Shown here in pieces: positions 27,201 to 34,486 of a stretch of DNA of 64,000 nt (its first letter is position 1; every line of letters begins with the position of its first letter). The stretch covers positions 2,513,812 through 2,577,811 of the forward strand of contig NZ_CM001022.1 in assembly GCF_000165795.1 (NCBI RefSeq), in the 5' to 3' direction. A model generated the notes under the pieces. It saw only the letters and a program-made list of their open reading frames with translations, was not told the origin of the DNA and did no database searches. Position numbers and translations under genes: made by a program. Origin of the DNA: Aminomonas paucivorans DSM 12260 (GTDB taxonomy: Bacteria > Synergistota > Synergistia > Synergistales > Synergistaceae).

Positions 27201-27901
27201 AGAAACCGTTCCAGCTCTCCCAGTTTGAACCGGGAAAGCTCCCCCGTCAGGTCGTACCGATCCCCCAGGGTTCCCTCCACATCCAGCTCCTGGTCCTCCA
27301 GGGTTCCCCGAAGATCCAGCTCCGGGACCCTTCCGTCCAGAAAACGGCCGTGGGCCTCCGCCTTCCGCCCCTCCCAATCCCCCTGGAGACGGAACCGGTA
27401 CTCCAGGCCATCCACCCGTAGGACCCCCTTCTCCACGTGCAGGGGCCCCCAGGGGGTAGACAGGGCCAGATCACGAAGGACGAACCGGTCCACGGGAACT
27501 TCCTCAGGGGGGGCGGAGGGGTCTCGTCCCGGAGCCAGGGAGCGCAGGCCCTCCAGGTCCGCGCTCGTCCCGATCAGGTCCACCCGGCTCAGGCGAGGAG
27601 AACCCTGCAGAAGGCTGGGAAGGGAGAGGAAGGCCCGAATCTCCTGGGCTCTCAGCACCACGTCCCCCGACGAGGTGCTGAGGGCCAGCTCCCCCCCCCG
27701 GTAGCCCATCAGGGGGTTGCCGGTAAAGCTCCGGTAGGTCAGTTCCGCCTGCAGGGACTCCCGGAGGGCCTGCGCAAACAGGACCCCCACCTGGCGACTG
27801 TACAGGTCCCGGTCACGAAAGAAAAACGCCGCAGCGAAAAGAGCAAGCACCACGGCGAACAGCAACCCGATCACAAGACGAATCCAGAAAAACCGACCCA
27901 T
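24293..27901 (-). CDS. Large AsmA/TamB-like envelope protein
   Basis: 1202 residues with one N-terminal membrane anchor (about 9-28, IRLVIGLLFAVVLALFAAAFF). The rest is a very long beta-rich, repeat-like exterior region with many G-x-hydrophobic-x-hydrophobic strands. The C-terminal part (AFDGFPQSKGTVSGKADFILRLQGDVSRTSLQDGEGRF in outline, then RDVSFRIRGTLDDPKLSEL) matches AsmA-family C-termini. Such bridge-like proteins (AsmA, YhdP, TamB) are thought to move phospholipids between inner and outer membranes, which fits a diderm Synergistota cell. The gene stands alone, ending 10 bases from the converging threonine dehydratase. The ATG chosen begins the membrane anchor; GGTGAAGG sits directly before it, so spacing is short. 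Confidence 0.8.
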   Translation of the reverse strand: MGRFFWIRLVIGLLFAVVLALFAAAFFFRDRDLYSRQVGVLFAQALRESLQAELTYRSFTGNPLMGYRGGELALSTSSGDVVLRAQEIRAFLSLPSLLQGSPRLSRVDLIGTSADLEGLRSLAPGRDPSAPPEEVPVDRFVLRDLALSTPWGPLHVEKGVLRVDGLEYRFRLQGDWEGRKAEAHGRFLDGRVPELDLRGTLEDQELDVEGTLGDRYDLTGELSRFKLGELERFLPEVRKASLGGVVSTRFEVHGPPRALAAEGEGSWTGTVTGLSVKDLKGSWSYGDGKLALRVTSGGVMETPVEGSVDLDFRKETRLGLRLRGKELDPKKWKGYFTWLEGVEGVLSVVSLDLRGPVEELAGPVSVRAPEVRLWGETLQDLAAEAILRGSRPLTLRCSGQWTGASFEGKGEVNPRGDVGVRLAGAFRKLELPRLGERFPDLKGLAPQGTAQGTLLVEGPAKALRFTVRASLAALSVARGKGREPLPETEVHFAFSPKELHLLSFASRIRGARVTGSGRVALGGKDLPLAVTGRVQGADLARWRDLIPTEKWGVKGLAGGSFRVEGTTKKPLVRVDATMPALALRDLAPVRDVRLLGAWAPDSWRVDRLSLRPPGGTLSLSGKGTLKEGVPGPFSLSGPFTGFTSRWMARKEALPFQGTLAGTLTLRGDGDRVTGEADLRTPRVVWKSLEVEGLSGKAAYDGEKITLTRLGGRTLEGTAFLDGSLVLPSRQADPVRLDLKGTVKDLLIGGWAKQHLGDLRIKGLLGGTFHLKGTEGDFQVAAEGSVTQPVVQGLAFSSLLFRVQGKEDRLEFQEVKALLGDGSARGQGVLARREKGWALDFSASGENLDLALLGQAFPASLRKNLAGRVGFHFAGKGNGQGLTGTGEVAFPELRFLGFRGTDLKAPLFVGEGFVTVEEATGKAYGGTLKGQLARDLNSSRYGGRLEIRGADLAKALKDGFPQSKGTVSGKADFILRLQGDVSRTSLQDGEGRFSVVDGEISEFDGAKAVSSVTGGKPVRFRSLAGSFNVDGKSLFLLPGSRISAPPGDGAYRYLMADGSLDDKGRLDVSCLGNVNIRALNVAVGVLQGLVQSGIDGTGLLGNFLGGAVGGFTRKDFRDVSFRIRGTLDDPKLSELKIARPQKTSPIPESPGQKNKPKQEDGIRIRIEIPLGEGLVSDDSLGSQIQDQILQNAVRMILRPGDQE

Positions 27902-27955
27902 TCCTTCACCTCGCCCGCCCCATCCGGGGCGGAACACGTTAGAATGGATTCTAGC

Positions 27956-28849
27956 ATGAACCCGCAGAGGAGGCGGAGAACCCTGAACCCGGACCTCGAG
28001 TCCCTCTGGTGTGACCTTCTCCGTTGGCTCCGAAAGACGGCCCACCTGGGAATCCTCTTCTCCGGGGGAGGGGACAGCGTGCTCCTTGCCCAGGCCGCAG
28101 CGGAAGCGCTGGATTGTCATGACTATATCCTATTCTTCATCGACTCCGAGCTGGATCCTCCCGCGTCTCGTCGACGAGCAACTGCGGAAGCGGCACGCCT
28201 CGGCGCCTCCCTCCAGATCATCCCAGGGATCGAAACGGAGCACCCCGCCGTCTCCGCCAACCTCCCAGACCGCTGCTACCACTGTCGCAAACTCCGCCAT
28301 GGACAGGTCCGACAGCACCCGGCCCTGCCCTTTCACTGGCCCTTGGCGGATGGCACCCACCTTGACGACCTGGAGGAACGGAGACCGGGGCTGCAGGCAG
28401 CCAGAGAGGACCAGATCCTCCATCCCCTGGCGGAGACGGGCTGGACAAAATCGACGATACGTCAGGCTCTGGAGGCTCTCGGCCTGGAGGCCGCCTCCGT
28501 GGCTCCCTCCCCCTGCCTGGCCACCCGGATCCCCTATGGGCAGCCGGTCCGCAGGGAGAACCTCCGTCGGATCGCCCAGGCCGAGGCGCTGATACAAGGC
28601 TTGGGGTTCTCCTGCAATCGCGTCCGCCTCTACACGCCTCAAGCAGCTATCCTGGAGGTCCCCCCCCAGGACTTGCCACAAGCCTTCGCCCTGCGGGAAA
28701 CCCTACTGGAAGGAATCCGCCCTCTGGGTTTTGCCTCCCTCGCACTAGACCTGGAGGGTTATTTCCCGGGGAAAATGGACCGAACCCTCTCTCCCGAGCC
28801 AGACCTCTTCCCGGTGGTCCATTTTCGGGAGGGAACACCTTTCGAGTAA
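27956..28849 (+). CDS. larE: ATP-dependent sacrificial sulfur transferase LarE
   Basis: 297 residues of the PP-loop ATP pyrophosphatase fold. The PP-loop is SGGGDS (36-41). Other LarE blocks are DRCYHCR (105-111), DGTHLDD (132-138) and PSPCLATRIPYG, which carries the expected sacrificial cysteine (Cys187). LarE adenylates the pyridinium dicarboxylate precursor and donates sulfur from its own cysteine, building the nickel-pincer cofactor. The next gene is larC, the nickel-insertion protein, which supports the call. LarB and a LarA-type racemase are not in the window. No clear ribosome site is visible before the ATG; an in-frame ATG four codons upstream (27944) is also possible. Codon use is less GC-biased than in the gene to the left. 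Confidence 0.85.
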   Translation: MNPQRRRRTLNPDLESLWCDLLRWLRKTAHLGILFSGGGDSVLLAQAAAEALDCHDYILFFIDSELDPPASRRRATAEAARLGASLQIIPGIETEHPAVSANLPDRCYHCRKLRHGQVRQHPALPFHWPLADGTHLDDLEERRPGLQAAREDQILHPLAETGWTKSTIRQALEALGLEAASVAPSPCLATRIPYGQPVRRENLRRIAQAEALIQGLGFSCNRVRLYTPQAAILEVPPQDLPQAFALRETLLEGIRPLGFASLALDLEGYFPGKMDRTLSPEPDLFPVVHFREGTPFE

Positions 28850-28905
28850 ATGCCCTTCCACGGAGAAGGGCCGCACCTCACTCAGACCCATCAGGAGGCC
28901 TTTTC

Positions 28906-30039
28906 ATGATTCTGTTTCAACCCCATCTCTCCGGCGTCAGCGGCGACATGCTCCTGGGAGCCCTTCTTGGACTCGGAGCCCGAGAGGAACTCCTGCAACG
29001 GTTCACGGGATTGGAAGCTCCCGGAGTCCGGGACGTTCGCGTCCAGCTCCTCCCCCAAAACGACGGAACCCTTCCCTGCACTTCCGTCCTCGCCACCTGC
29101 GAGGAGACGGCGGCTCACCGCCACCCTGAAGAGCTGCGCCAGCTTCTCCACACCGCAGGGTTCCACACGGGAGCCTCGGCATCCGTTCTGGCTCAGGCAG
29201 AAGGCACCCTGGACATACTGGTGCAGGCGGAGGCGGAGGCGCACGGACAGGACGTCTCCCGGGTCCACCTCCACGAAGTAGGCCGCTTCGACACGATCTT
29301 CGACGTTCTGGGGTTCTTTCTGCTTCTGGAAGACCTGGGTGACCCGGAAATCCAAAGCACCCCCCCCCGAACGGGTACGGGGTTCGTCCAGATCGAGCAC
29401 GGTTCTATCCCCGTCCCCGTCCCCGCCGTTCGGGCCATCGCTTCCAGGCACTCCGTTCCCCTCCAGCTGGATGGACCCGACCAGGAACTGACCACTCCCA
29501 CAGGCATCGCCCTCTTGGCCTCCTGCGCTGCCTTTACCGACACCCCCGCACCTGCTGTCATACTGCATACAGGGTATGGGAGAGGGACTAGGCCCGTCTT
29601 CGGCCATCCCAACGTCCTTCCCGCCCATCTCCTGGAGGAGACGGAAAAGGGACGGCTTCTTCAAATGGAGACGGTGCTGGACGACATCACGGGGGAGGAG
29701 TTGTCCCGAGCCATCTCCCGTCTCTCCACCCTGGCCCGCGAGGTGGCCTGTCACCCCGGAACAGGGAAGAAGGGGAGGCCCCTGTGGACCCTTCGCATCC
29801 TGACCACCCCGGAGGACTTTCAACCGCTGCTCCACCTTCTCTTTTCCTCCACCCCCACACGGGGCGTGCGGTACTGGCCCGTGGGACGTCTAGCTCTTTC
29901 CCGGCGCACCCGGGTGTTCCAGGTGGAAACGCCAGAAGGCTCTCGCCCCATTCGCTGGAAGATCTCTAGAAGGGGCTTTCATGTCCTCTCCAAACCCGAA
30001 TCGGACGATCTGTCCATGCCCTTTGACCCCTACGTCTGA
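28906..30039 (+). CDS. larC: Nickel-pincer cofactor nickel-insertion protein LarC
   Basis: 377 residues spanning both LarC1 and LarC2 in one continuous frame. LarC1 landmarks: SGVSGDMLLGALLGLG near the start, VHLHEVGRFDTIFDVLG, TGTGFVQIEHGSIPVPVPA, ELTTPTGIALL, and HTGYGRGTRP. LarC2 begins near METVLDDITGEELSRA and includes the TPTRGVRYWPVGR block. The protein is a CTP-dependent nickel insertase. In Lactiplantibacillus the two halves are joined by a programmed frameshift; here no shift is needed. AGGAGG lies seven bases before the ATG, and the gene follows larE by 56 bases, so the two form an operon. Confidence 0.87.
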   Translation: MILFQPHLSGVSGDMLLGALLGLGAREELLQRFTGLEAPGVRDVRVQLLPQNDGTLPCTSVLATCEETAAHRHPEELRQLLHTAGFHTGASASVLAQAEGTLDILVQAEAEAHGQDVSRVHLHEVGRFDTIFDVLGFFLLLEDLGDPEIQSTPPRTGTGFVQIEHGSIPVPVPAVRAIASRHSVPLQLDGPDQELTTPTGIALLASCAAFTDTPAPAVILHTGYGRGTRPVFGHPNVLPAHLLEETEKGRLLQMETVLDDITGEELSRAISRLSTLAREVACHPGTGKKGRPLWTLRILTTPEDFQPLLHLLFSSTPTRGVRYWPVGRLALSRRTRVFQVETPEGSRPIRWKISRRGFHVLSKPESDDLSMPFDPYV

Positions 30040-30063
30040 TTGTGGGCACTCCGGAGGAGGCCG

Positions 30064-30876
30064 CTACGGGACCGACGGACCCTCCCACCTTTGCCCCGGA
30101 TCCACCCAGCGCATCCGCCAGCCTTGGGAACCTCCTGCGAGGTTCCCAAGGAGGACCAGTCGATCTCCCCTCCGGAGATCGAGCCTCCCCAGGACGTTGG
30201 GGTACGTGTCGATTCGGATTCGTCCCTTCTGTCCCCAGATACGAACCCCCTTCCCTTTGCGGTTCACCTTCTTCACGTCCAGGGCCAGCAGGATCCAACG
30301 CCCCCTCAACGTTTCCGCCTCGGACCAGGCCTGCTCCTCACTGTAGCGTCGCTTTCCCTGCCCCACGAGGCCCCAGATCCCCCGGGCCTCCCTGCGGGCA
30401 AGGTCGCAGGCGCGGCGAATCTGATCGCTTCTCTTTCTGTTTTTCCCCACTTCCAGATACAGACACAACCCGGAGCGGGCCATCCGCTCGTTCACCAGAA
30501 TCCAGCCACTCTTATCCTGAAACCACACGTAAGCAAGCAACCGGCCATAGGCATCCCGCTGTTCCACGTCGTATTCCAAATAGACGGCCCTTCCACCCAC
30601 CAGGCTCTGGTTCAATCTACGAGCCTGCCCTCCCAGTTCCTCCTCCCCCCTCTGAGGGTGGTGCACCTCCGGGGAATCCACGAGGAGGTAGCGCACCATC
30701 TCCGTCCTCCCGTTCTTCGTCCTCACCCTCACGGTGTCTCCATCCGCCACGCTCTCCACGAATACGGGTTGCGCAGAAACCGGCCCTCCCTCATCGGCCA
30801 GGGCAGAAACGGGGATACGACAGAGGGCTACCCCAAGGAGGAGGGCTAAGGCAATTCCACAAGGAAGCCGCTTCAT
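30064..30876 (-). CDS. Secreted thermonuclease-like (SNase-fold) protein
   Basis: 270 residues. A signal peptide (about 1-27, LPCGIALALLLGVALC) is followed by a staphylococcal nuclease-type OB fold at about 37-170, with VESVADGDTVRV, VRYLLVDSPEVHHP and QRDAYGRLLAYVWF, which carry the usual catalytic Arg/Asp/Glu region in modified form. After it comes a basic linker and a second beta-rich domain (about 190-270). Members degrade extracellular nucleic acids or have been adapted to binding. The start is an ATGA overlap on the unknown gene before it, so the two are coupled. It converges on larC with 24 bases between stops. Confidence 0.82.
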   Translation of the reverse strand: MKRLPCGIALALLLGVALCRIPVSALADEGGPVSAQPVFVESVADGDTVRVRTKNGRTEMVRYLLVDSPEVHHPQRGEEELGGQARRLNQSLVGGRAVYLEYDVEQRDAYGRLLAYVWFQDKSGWILVNERMARSGLCLYLEVGKNRKRSDQIRRACDLARREARGIWGLVGQGKRRYSEEQAWSEAETLRGRWILLALDVKKVNRKGKGVRIWGQKGRIRIDTYPNVLGRLDLRRGDRLVLLGNLAGGSQGWRMRWVDPGQRWEGPSVP

Positions 30877-31556
30877 ACGTCCGTGCCGTGGACACACAAC
30901 TCATAACCCGGGAAGTCCACCGCATGCCCCCCCTTCAAGACCCAGTCCTTCAGCCCGCCCCAATCGGCCCAATGCCCCCCTACCCAGTGCGTGATGCCCC
31001 AGGTCCTGTAAAGCCCGACCAAGGGAGGGACAGGCTCCGGCCCCAGGATGACTTCTTCGAAGTCCTGCAACACCCCTTCCCCCAGCGCATGAGGCATGCT
31101 CTGGAGTGATTCGGGGGTCAGCCAGATCTGGCGCCCCTCATTCCGCAAAAAGGCCCCTACCCAAGCGGGGACATCGTCATCCCGTTCCTTTCTCTTGACC
31201 AAAGAACAGGCAACCGAAAGATGGCTCCGCAGGAGAGGGGACAGCTCTTCAGAGCGTCCCACCACCATGGCCGAAGAACCCTCCCGAGACTCGAGGAACT
31301 GCTCCAAAGGCATGCCCGAGCCGCACCACTCGCACCCACACTCCAGAGCTGCAAGCGACACGGCAAACCGCGCCGGCTCCTCCAGGCCAATGCCGCGAAC
31401 CAACTCTCGGAGGTCTACAGAACCCAGGAGTTCCCGCATCCACTTCCGGTTTTGCGTCTTTCGTCGTTCCGGGATCCACCCACACCCGGAACGCCCACTG
31501 GTCGACTCCACCAATGCTTGGTAGCGACCCACCCAGAAAACCCCCATAGGATCCAT
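30873..31556 (-). CDS. Unrecognised cytoplasmic protein upstream of nuclease gene
   Basis: About 227 residues, no signal peptide or membrane segment. It has a Trp-rich composition, especially at the C-terminus (near GITHWVGGHWADWGGLKDW), and a CGCEWCG cluster near residue 75. I do not recognise a family. The 3' end overlaps the start of the secreted nuclease by four bases, so the two are coupled. The start is uncertain: a GTG at 31610 adds 18 residues but overlaps the -35 box of the divergent parA promoter, and the ATG at 31556 has only a weak ribosome site. Its position beside parAB suggests shared promoter space, not shared function. Confidence 0.65.
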   Translation of the reverse strand: MDPMGVFWVGRYQALVESTSGRSGCGWIPERRKTQNRKWMRELLGSVDLRELVRGIGLEEPARFAVSLAALECGCEWCGSGMPLEQFLESREGSSAMVVGRSEELSPLLRSHLSVACSLVKRKERDDDVPAWVGAFLRNEGRQIWLTPESLQSMPHALGEGVLQDFEEVILGPEPVPPLVGLYRTWGITHWVGGHWADWGGLKDWVLKGGHAVDFPGYELCVHGTDV

Positions 31557-31600
31557 CTCGCTTCGTTTCCACGAACTCAGGATCTCTTCACTCCATAGGA

Positions 31601-31629
31601 TTGGAAACACCCCCTTGTTCCACTATAAT
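31601..31629 (+). promoter_or_regulatory. Promoter of parAB
   Basis: TTGGAA, 17-base spacer, perfect TATAAT. The predicted start (about 31636) coincides with the first parS palindrome, so ParB bound there would cover the start of transcription. Confidence 0.82.
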
Positions 31630-31635
31630 CTCCCT

Positions 31636-31651
31636 AGTTTCACGTGAAACC
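31636..31651. promoter_or_regulatory. parS: parS site at the parA transcription start
   Basis: A perfect 14-base palindrome GTTTCACGTGAAAC (31637-31650), the core of the bacterial ParB/Spo0J recognition site, placed directly after the -10 box and about 38 bases before parA. It should nucleate ParB and may give autorepression. Confidence 0.92.
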
Positions 31652-31687
31652 CTCGGGTATTTCCCGGGGAATAAGAGGAGGGATTCG

Positions 31688-32458
31688 ATGCCCGTCTTTG
31701 CCTTCGCAAACCAAAAAGGGGGAGTGGGGAAGACATCGTCTTGTGTCAACATCTCCGCCGCTCTTGCGCTCGCAGGCCACAAGGTACTCCTGGCGGATAT
31801 GGACCCCCAGGGGAATGCCACCTCAGGATTGGGGGTCGACCGAGGGACACTCAGCTCCAGTATATATGATCTCTTACTGGATGCAGTGGACGTGGATTCC
31901 GTATGTTGCCCCACCCCTATTGAAGGCCTGGACCTCCTCCCTGCAACCATTGATCTGGCGGGGGCGGAGATTGAACTTACCTCGGCCATCAGCAGAGAGA
32001 CGCGTCTGCGTCGATCCAGAGACTTCTTTTCCCGATACGACCACGTCATGATCGACTGCCCACCCTCCTTAGGGCTCTTGACCCTGAATTCCCTCGTGGC
32101 GGCAGACTACTACATGGTTCCCATCCAATGCGAGTATTATGCCCTCGAGGGGCTCTCCCAGCTCCTCAAAACCATCGAACTGGTGCAACAGTACCTGAAC
32201 AAGGATCTGCAACTCTTCGGGATCCTCCTGACCATGTACGATGGTCGCACTCGCCTCTCCAGAGATGTGGTCGACCAAGTCAAGGAGCGTTTCCCCAAGG
32301 AAATGTTCGAGACCCTGATTCCCCGAAACGTGCGGGTCAGCGAATCTCCCAGCTACGGGATGCCCGTGGTGACCTACGACCCCACAAGCCAAGGAGCGCA
32401 AGCCTACACGACACTAACCAAGGAGGTCATCAAGAGATGGCAAGAGCTGCAGGACTAG
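31688..32458 (+). CDS. parA: Chromosome partitioning ATPase ParA (Soj)
   Basis: 256 residues with the deviant Walker A KGGVGKTSS (10-18), the Walker A' region ADMDPQGNATSGLG, and the Walker B-like VMIDCPPSLGLLTLN. It ends in the ESPSYGMPVVTYDPTSQGAQAY block usual for chromosomal ParA/Soj. It is a DNA-binding ATPase whose hydrolysis is stimulated by ParB, moving and separating the origin region. AAGAGGAGGG precedes the ATG. Its 3' end overlaps parB by 22 bases. Presence of parS sites around the operon marks it as the chromosomal system and suggests that this part of the chromosome is close to the origin. Confidence 0.95.
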   Translation: MPVFAFANQKGGVGKTSSCVNISAALALAGHKVLLADMDPQGNATSGLGVDRGTLSSSIYDLLLDAVDVDSVCCPTPIEGLDLLPATIDLAGAEIELTSAISRETRLRRSRDFFSRYDHVMIDCPPSLGLLTLNSLVAADYYMVPIQCEYYALEGLSQLLKTIELVQQYLNKDLQLFGILLTMYDGRTRLSRDVVDQVKERFPKEMFETLIPRNVRVSESPSYGMPVVTYDPTSQGAQAYTTLTKEVIKRWQELQD

Positions 32459-33303
32459 GGAAGGGTCTCGCCTCCCTCATTCCCACGGAAACAGAACAGG
32501 CCGTATCGGCGCCCCAGACGGTACCCTGCTCCGACCTGACGCCCAATCCCTTCCAGCCCAGGCAGACCATGGACGACGGCTCCCTGGAAAGCCTCGCCCA
32601 GTCTATCCGCACACACGGGGTCTTACAACCGCTGCTTGTACGCCAATCGACCGGAGGCTACGAGATCGTAGCCGGAGAACGTCGCTGGAGGGCGGCCACC
32701 ATGGCCGGCATCGCAGAGGTGCCGGTGCGCATCGTTGACTTTGACGACCGCACCATGCGAGAGGTGGCCTTGGTAGAAAACCTCCAACGCGAGGATCTCC
32801 CTGCCCTCGACATTGCGGAAAGCCTCAATGAGCTGGTACTCCAGTTCTCCATGACCCACGATGCCCTGGCGGAACGTCTTGGCTGGAGTCGCTCCGCCGT
32901 GACTAACAAGCTCCGCCTTCTTCAACTTCCCACTGCGGTACGCCAACTGCTCTCTGCGGGCGACCTGACGGAAGGACACGGGAGGGCACTATTGGGGCTC
33001 CAGGATCTTTCTCGCATGGAGGACATGGCCCAGGAGGCGGTAGAAAGAGGATGGAACGTGCGCCAACTGGAAGACGCCGTGCGCCGCTCCAACGCACCAC
33101 AGACAGGGAACGCCCCGAAGGCCAAACGAGGTGGAATCTCCACCCTGCCCTATGGCTTTGCGGAGGAGCATCAGATCGAGATTGCCTTCTCCGGAAAACC
33201 GGAGCAGCTCTCGCTGCATCTCCGGAACCTGACGCAATCTGAGGCTCATCGCATCCTGTCTCTTGTGGATCAGAACAAGGGCCTCATATTCCCCGGGAAA
33301 TAG
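32437..33303 (+). CDS. parB: Chromosome partitioning protein ParB (Spo0J), CTP-dependent clamp
   Basis: 288 residues. The N-terminus holds the ParA-activating GLGKGLASLIP tail, the CTP-binding ParB/sulfiredoxin domain with VAGERRWRAA (residues 79-87) and VALVENLQREDL, then the parS-reading helix-turn-helix (AERLGWSRSAVTNKLRLL), and a C-terminal dimerisation region. The ATG at 32437 lies within the end of parA and follows AAGGAGG at somewhat long spacing, so translation is coupled. The stop codon TAG shares its last base with a second parS palindrome. Confidence 0.95.
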   Translation: MARAAGLGKGLASLIPTETEQAVSAPQTVPCSDLTPNPFQPRQTMDDGSLESLAQSIRTHGVLQPLLVRQSTGGYEIVAGERRWRAATMAGIAEVPVRIVDFDDRTMREVALVENLQREDLPALDIAESLNELVLQFSMTHDALAERLGWSRSAVTNKLRLLQLPTAVRQLLSAGDLTEGHGRALLGLQDLSRMEDMAQEAVERGWNVRQLEDAVRRSNAPQTGNAPKAKRGGISTLPYGFAEEHQIEIAFSGKPEQLSLHLRNLTQSEAHRILSLVDQNKGLIFPGK

Positions 33304-33317
33304 TTTCACGTGAAACC
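33302..33317. promoter_or_regulatory. parS: parS site overlapping the parB stop codon
   Basis: GTTTCACGTGAAAC (33303-33316), identical to the copy before parA. Its first G is the last base of the parB stop, and it fills the space normally used by a ribosome site for the next gene. Confidence 0.92.
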
Positions 33318-33318
33318 T

Positions 33319-33825
33319 ATGCCGGACAAGCAGATCCTCTTCGCGCCCTGGAGAATGGCCTACATCGAGAACTCGGAAAAGGAAGAATCGCCCTGCTTTC
33401 TGTGCCGTCTGGACCCTGCCCAGCCCTTGGCCGAGTCCCTTTTGATCCACAAGGACGAGCGTACCTTGCTCCTTCTGAATCGTTATCCCTATAACCCGGG
33501 GCACCTTCTGGTCGCCCCGGTCAGGCATGTGGCCCTCATGGGGGATTTGAGTCCCGAAGAGGCGATGGATCTATGGAAGCTTCAATGCAAAGCCGTGACT
33601 CTGCTCGAGAAGGCAATGTCGCCGCAGGGGTTCAACTTAGGCATCAACTTGGGGAAGGTGGCGGGAGCGGGGCTTCCGGGTCATCTGCATATCCACATTG
33701 TGCCGCGTTGGAATGGGGATTGCAATTTCATGCCCGTTCTGGGGGAAACCAAAGTGATCCCTCAGTCCCTGGAGGAGACCTGTCGGGCCCTCCGAACCTG
33801 TTGGGAGGAATCCTCTTCTTGGTGA
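33319..33825 (+). CDS. HIT-family hydrolase/phosphorylase
   Basis: 168 residues. The histidine triad is HLHIHIVPRW, and the family segments NRYPYNPGHLLVAPVRHV and GFNLGINLGKVAGAG are present; a CFLC pair near residue 27 is common in members of the AP4A phosphorylase-like branch. It splits dinucleoside polyphosphates or AMP conjugates. The ATG lies two bases after the parS palindrome and no ribosome site is visible; a GTG inside parS (33310) could add three residues. Expression is therefore probably coupled to parB. Its stop overlaps the start of the YigZ-like gene. Confidence 0.87.
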   Translation: MPDKQILFAPWRMAYIENSEKEESPCFLCRLDPAQPLAESLLIHKDERTLLLLNRYPYNPGHLLVAPVRHVALMGDLSPEEAMDLWKLQCKAVTLLEKAMSPQGFNLGINLGKVAGAGLPGHLHIHIVPRWNGDCNFMPVLGETKVIPQSLEETCRALRTCWEESSSW

Positions 33826-34463
33826 TGAGGGCGCCCTCGGCGCGGGTAATCCGAGAGCAGACCATTCGGCGATCCCGATTCGTTGGGATCGTGTGCCCCT
33901 TTTCCTTCCAGATGGATATCAAGGGACTAGTCCGCGAGCTAGAGGAAGCCTACCCGCGGGCAAATCATTACTGTTGGGCCTGGCGGATTTCTCACCCTCG
34001 AGAGGATGGGAACGCCTCCGACGCCGGGGAACCGTCGGGCACCGCGGGCAGACCGATCCAGCACGCTCTGGCGGGATCCGGGCTGACCCAGGCGGCGGTG
34101 GTGGTGGTCCGATACTTCGGGGGCATCAAGCTGGGTGTGCGCGGCTTGATCGAAGCCTACGGAGGCACCGCTGCCCTGGCGCTTGAGGGGGTGGAGCCGG
34201 AGCTTCTGGAAGTATGCGGACTCCTTCACTTGGAGCTTCCCTATGATCGTGCGGACGTCTTTCGGCACTGGTGGACCAAACAGGGCTACTCCCCGGAAGT
34301 CCTCCTTTGGGAATATTCGGAAAGCATCACTCTCCAGGCCCCTTTGCCGGTGACGGACTATACTGCATGGGAGGCCTTTCGGGAAACCCTCGCCCCCCAT
34401 GGATCGCTGACGTGGTCCCTGGGGGAGGAACGGCTTCGGCGAACCCCCCGCATGGACGGATAA
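33825..34463 (+). CDS. YigZ/IMPACT family protein
   Basis: 212 residues. The N-terminal domain has the diagnostic DAGEPSGTAGRPIQHAL and VVVVRYFGGIKLGVRGLIEAYG; a smaller ferredoxin-like C-terminal domain follows. The family is conserved and linked to translation/stress control by analogy with eukaryotic IMPACT; its bacterial role is unsettled. The ATG at 33825 shares its first base with the HIT stop codon (TGATG); a GTG immediately before it gives a GTGA overlap instead. GGGAGGA lies about 11 bases upstream. Confidence 0.88.
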   Translation: MRAPSARVIREQTIRRSRFVGIVCPFSFQMDIKGLVRELEEAYPRANHYCWAWRISHPREDGNASDAGEPSGTAGRPIQHALAGSGLTQAAVVVVRYFGGIKLGVRGLIEAYGGTAALALEGVEPELLEVCGLLHLELPYDRADVFRHWWTKQGYSPEVLLWEYSESITLQAPLPVTDYTAWEAFRETLAPHGSLTWSLGEERLRRTPRMDG

Positions 34464-34486
34464 CCCAAAGAGAGGATGAGGCGAAG

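Noticed and set aside
25289-27421. 710-codon plus-strand frame opposite the AsmA-like gene
   Set aside because: Composition of a shadow frame (Gln, Gly, Pro, His), no ribosome site, no recognisable domain; the minus strand has an anchor and a consistent AsmA pattern.
28906-30039. Programmed frameshift in larC
   Set aside because: Both halves are encoded in one continuous frame, so no shift is required.
31557-31687. Replication origin with DnaA boxes near parAB
   Set aside because: No clusters of TTATCCACA-like boxes or an AT-rich unwinding region were seen, although parS implies that the origin is not far away.
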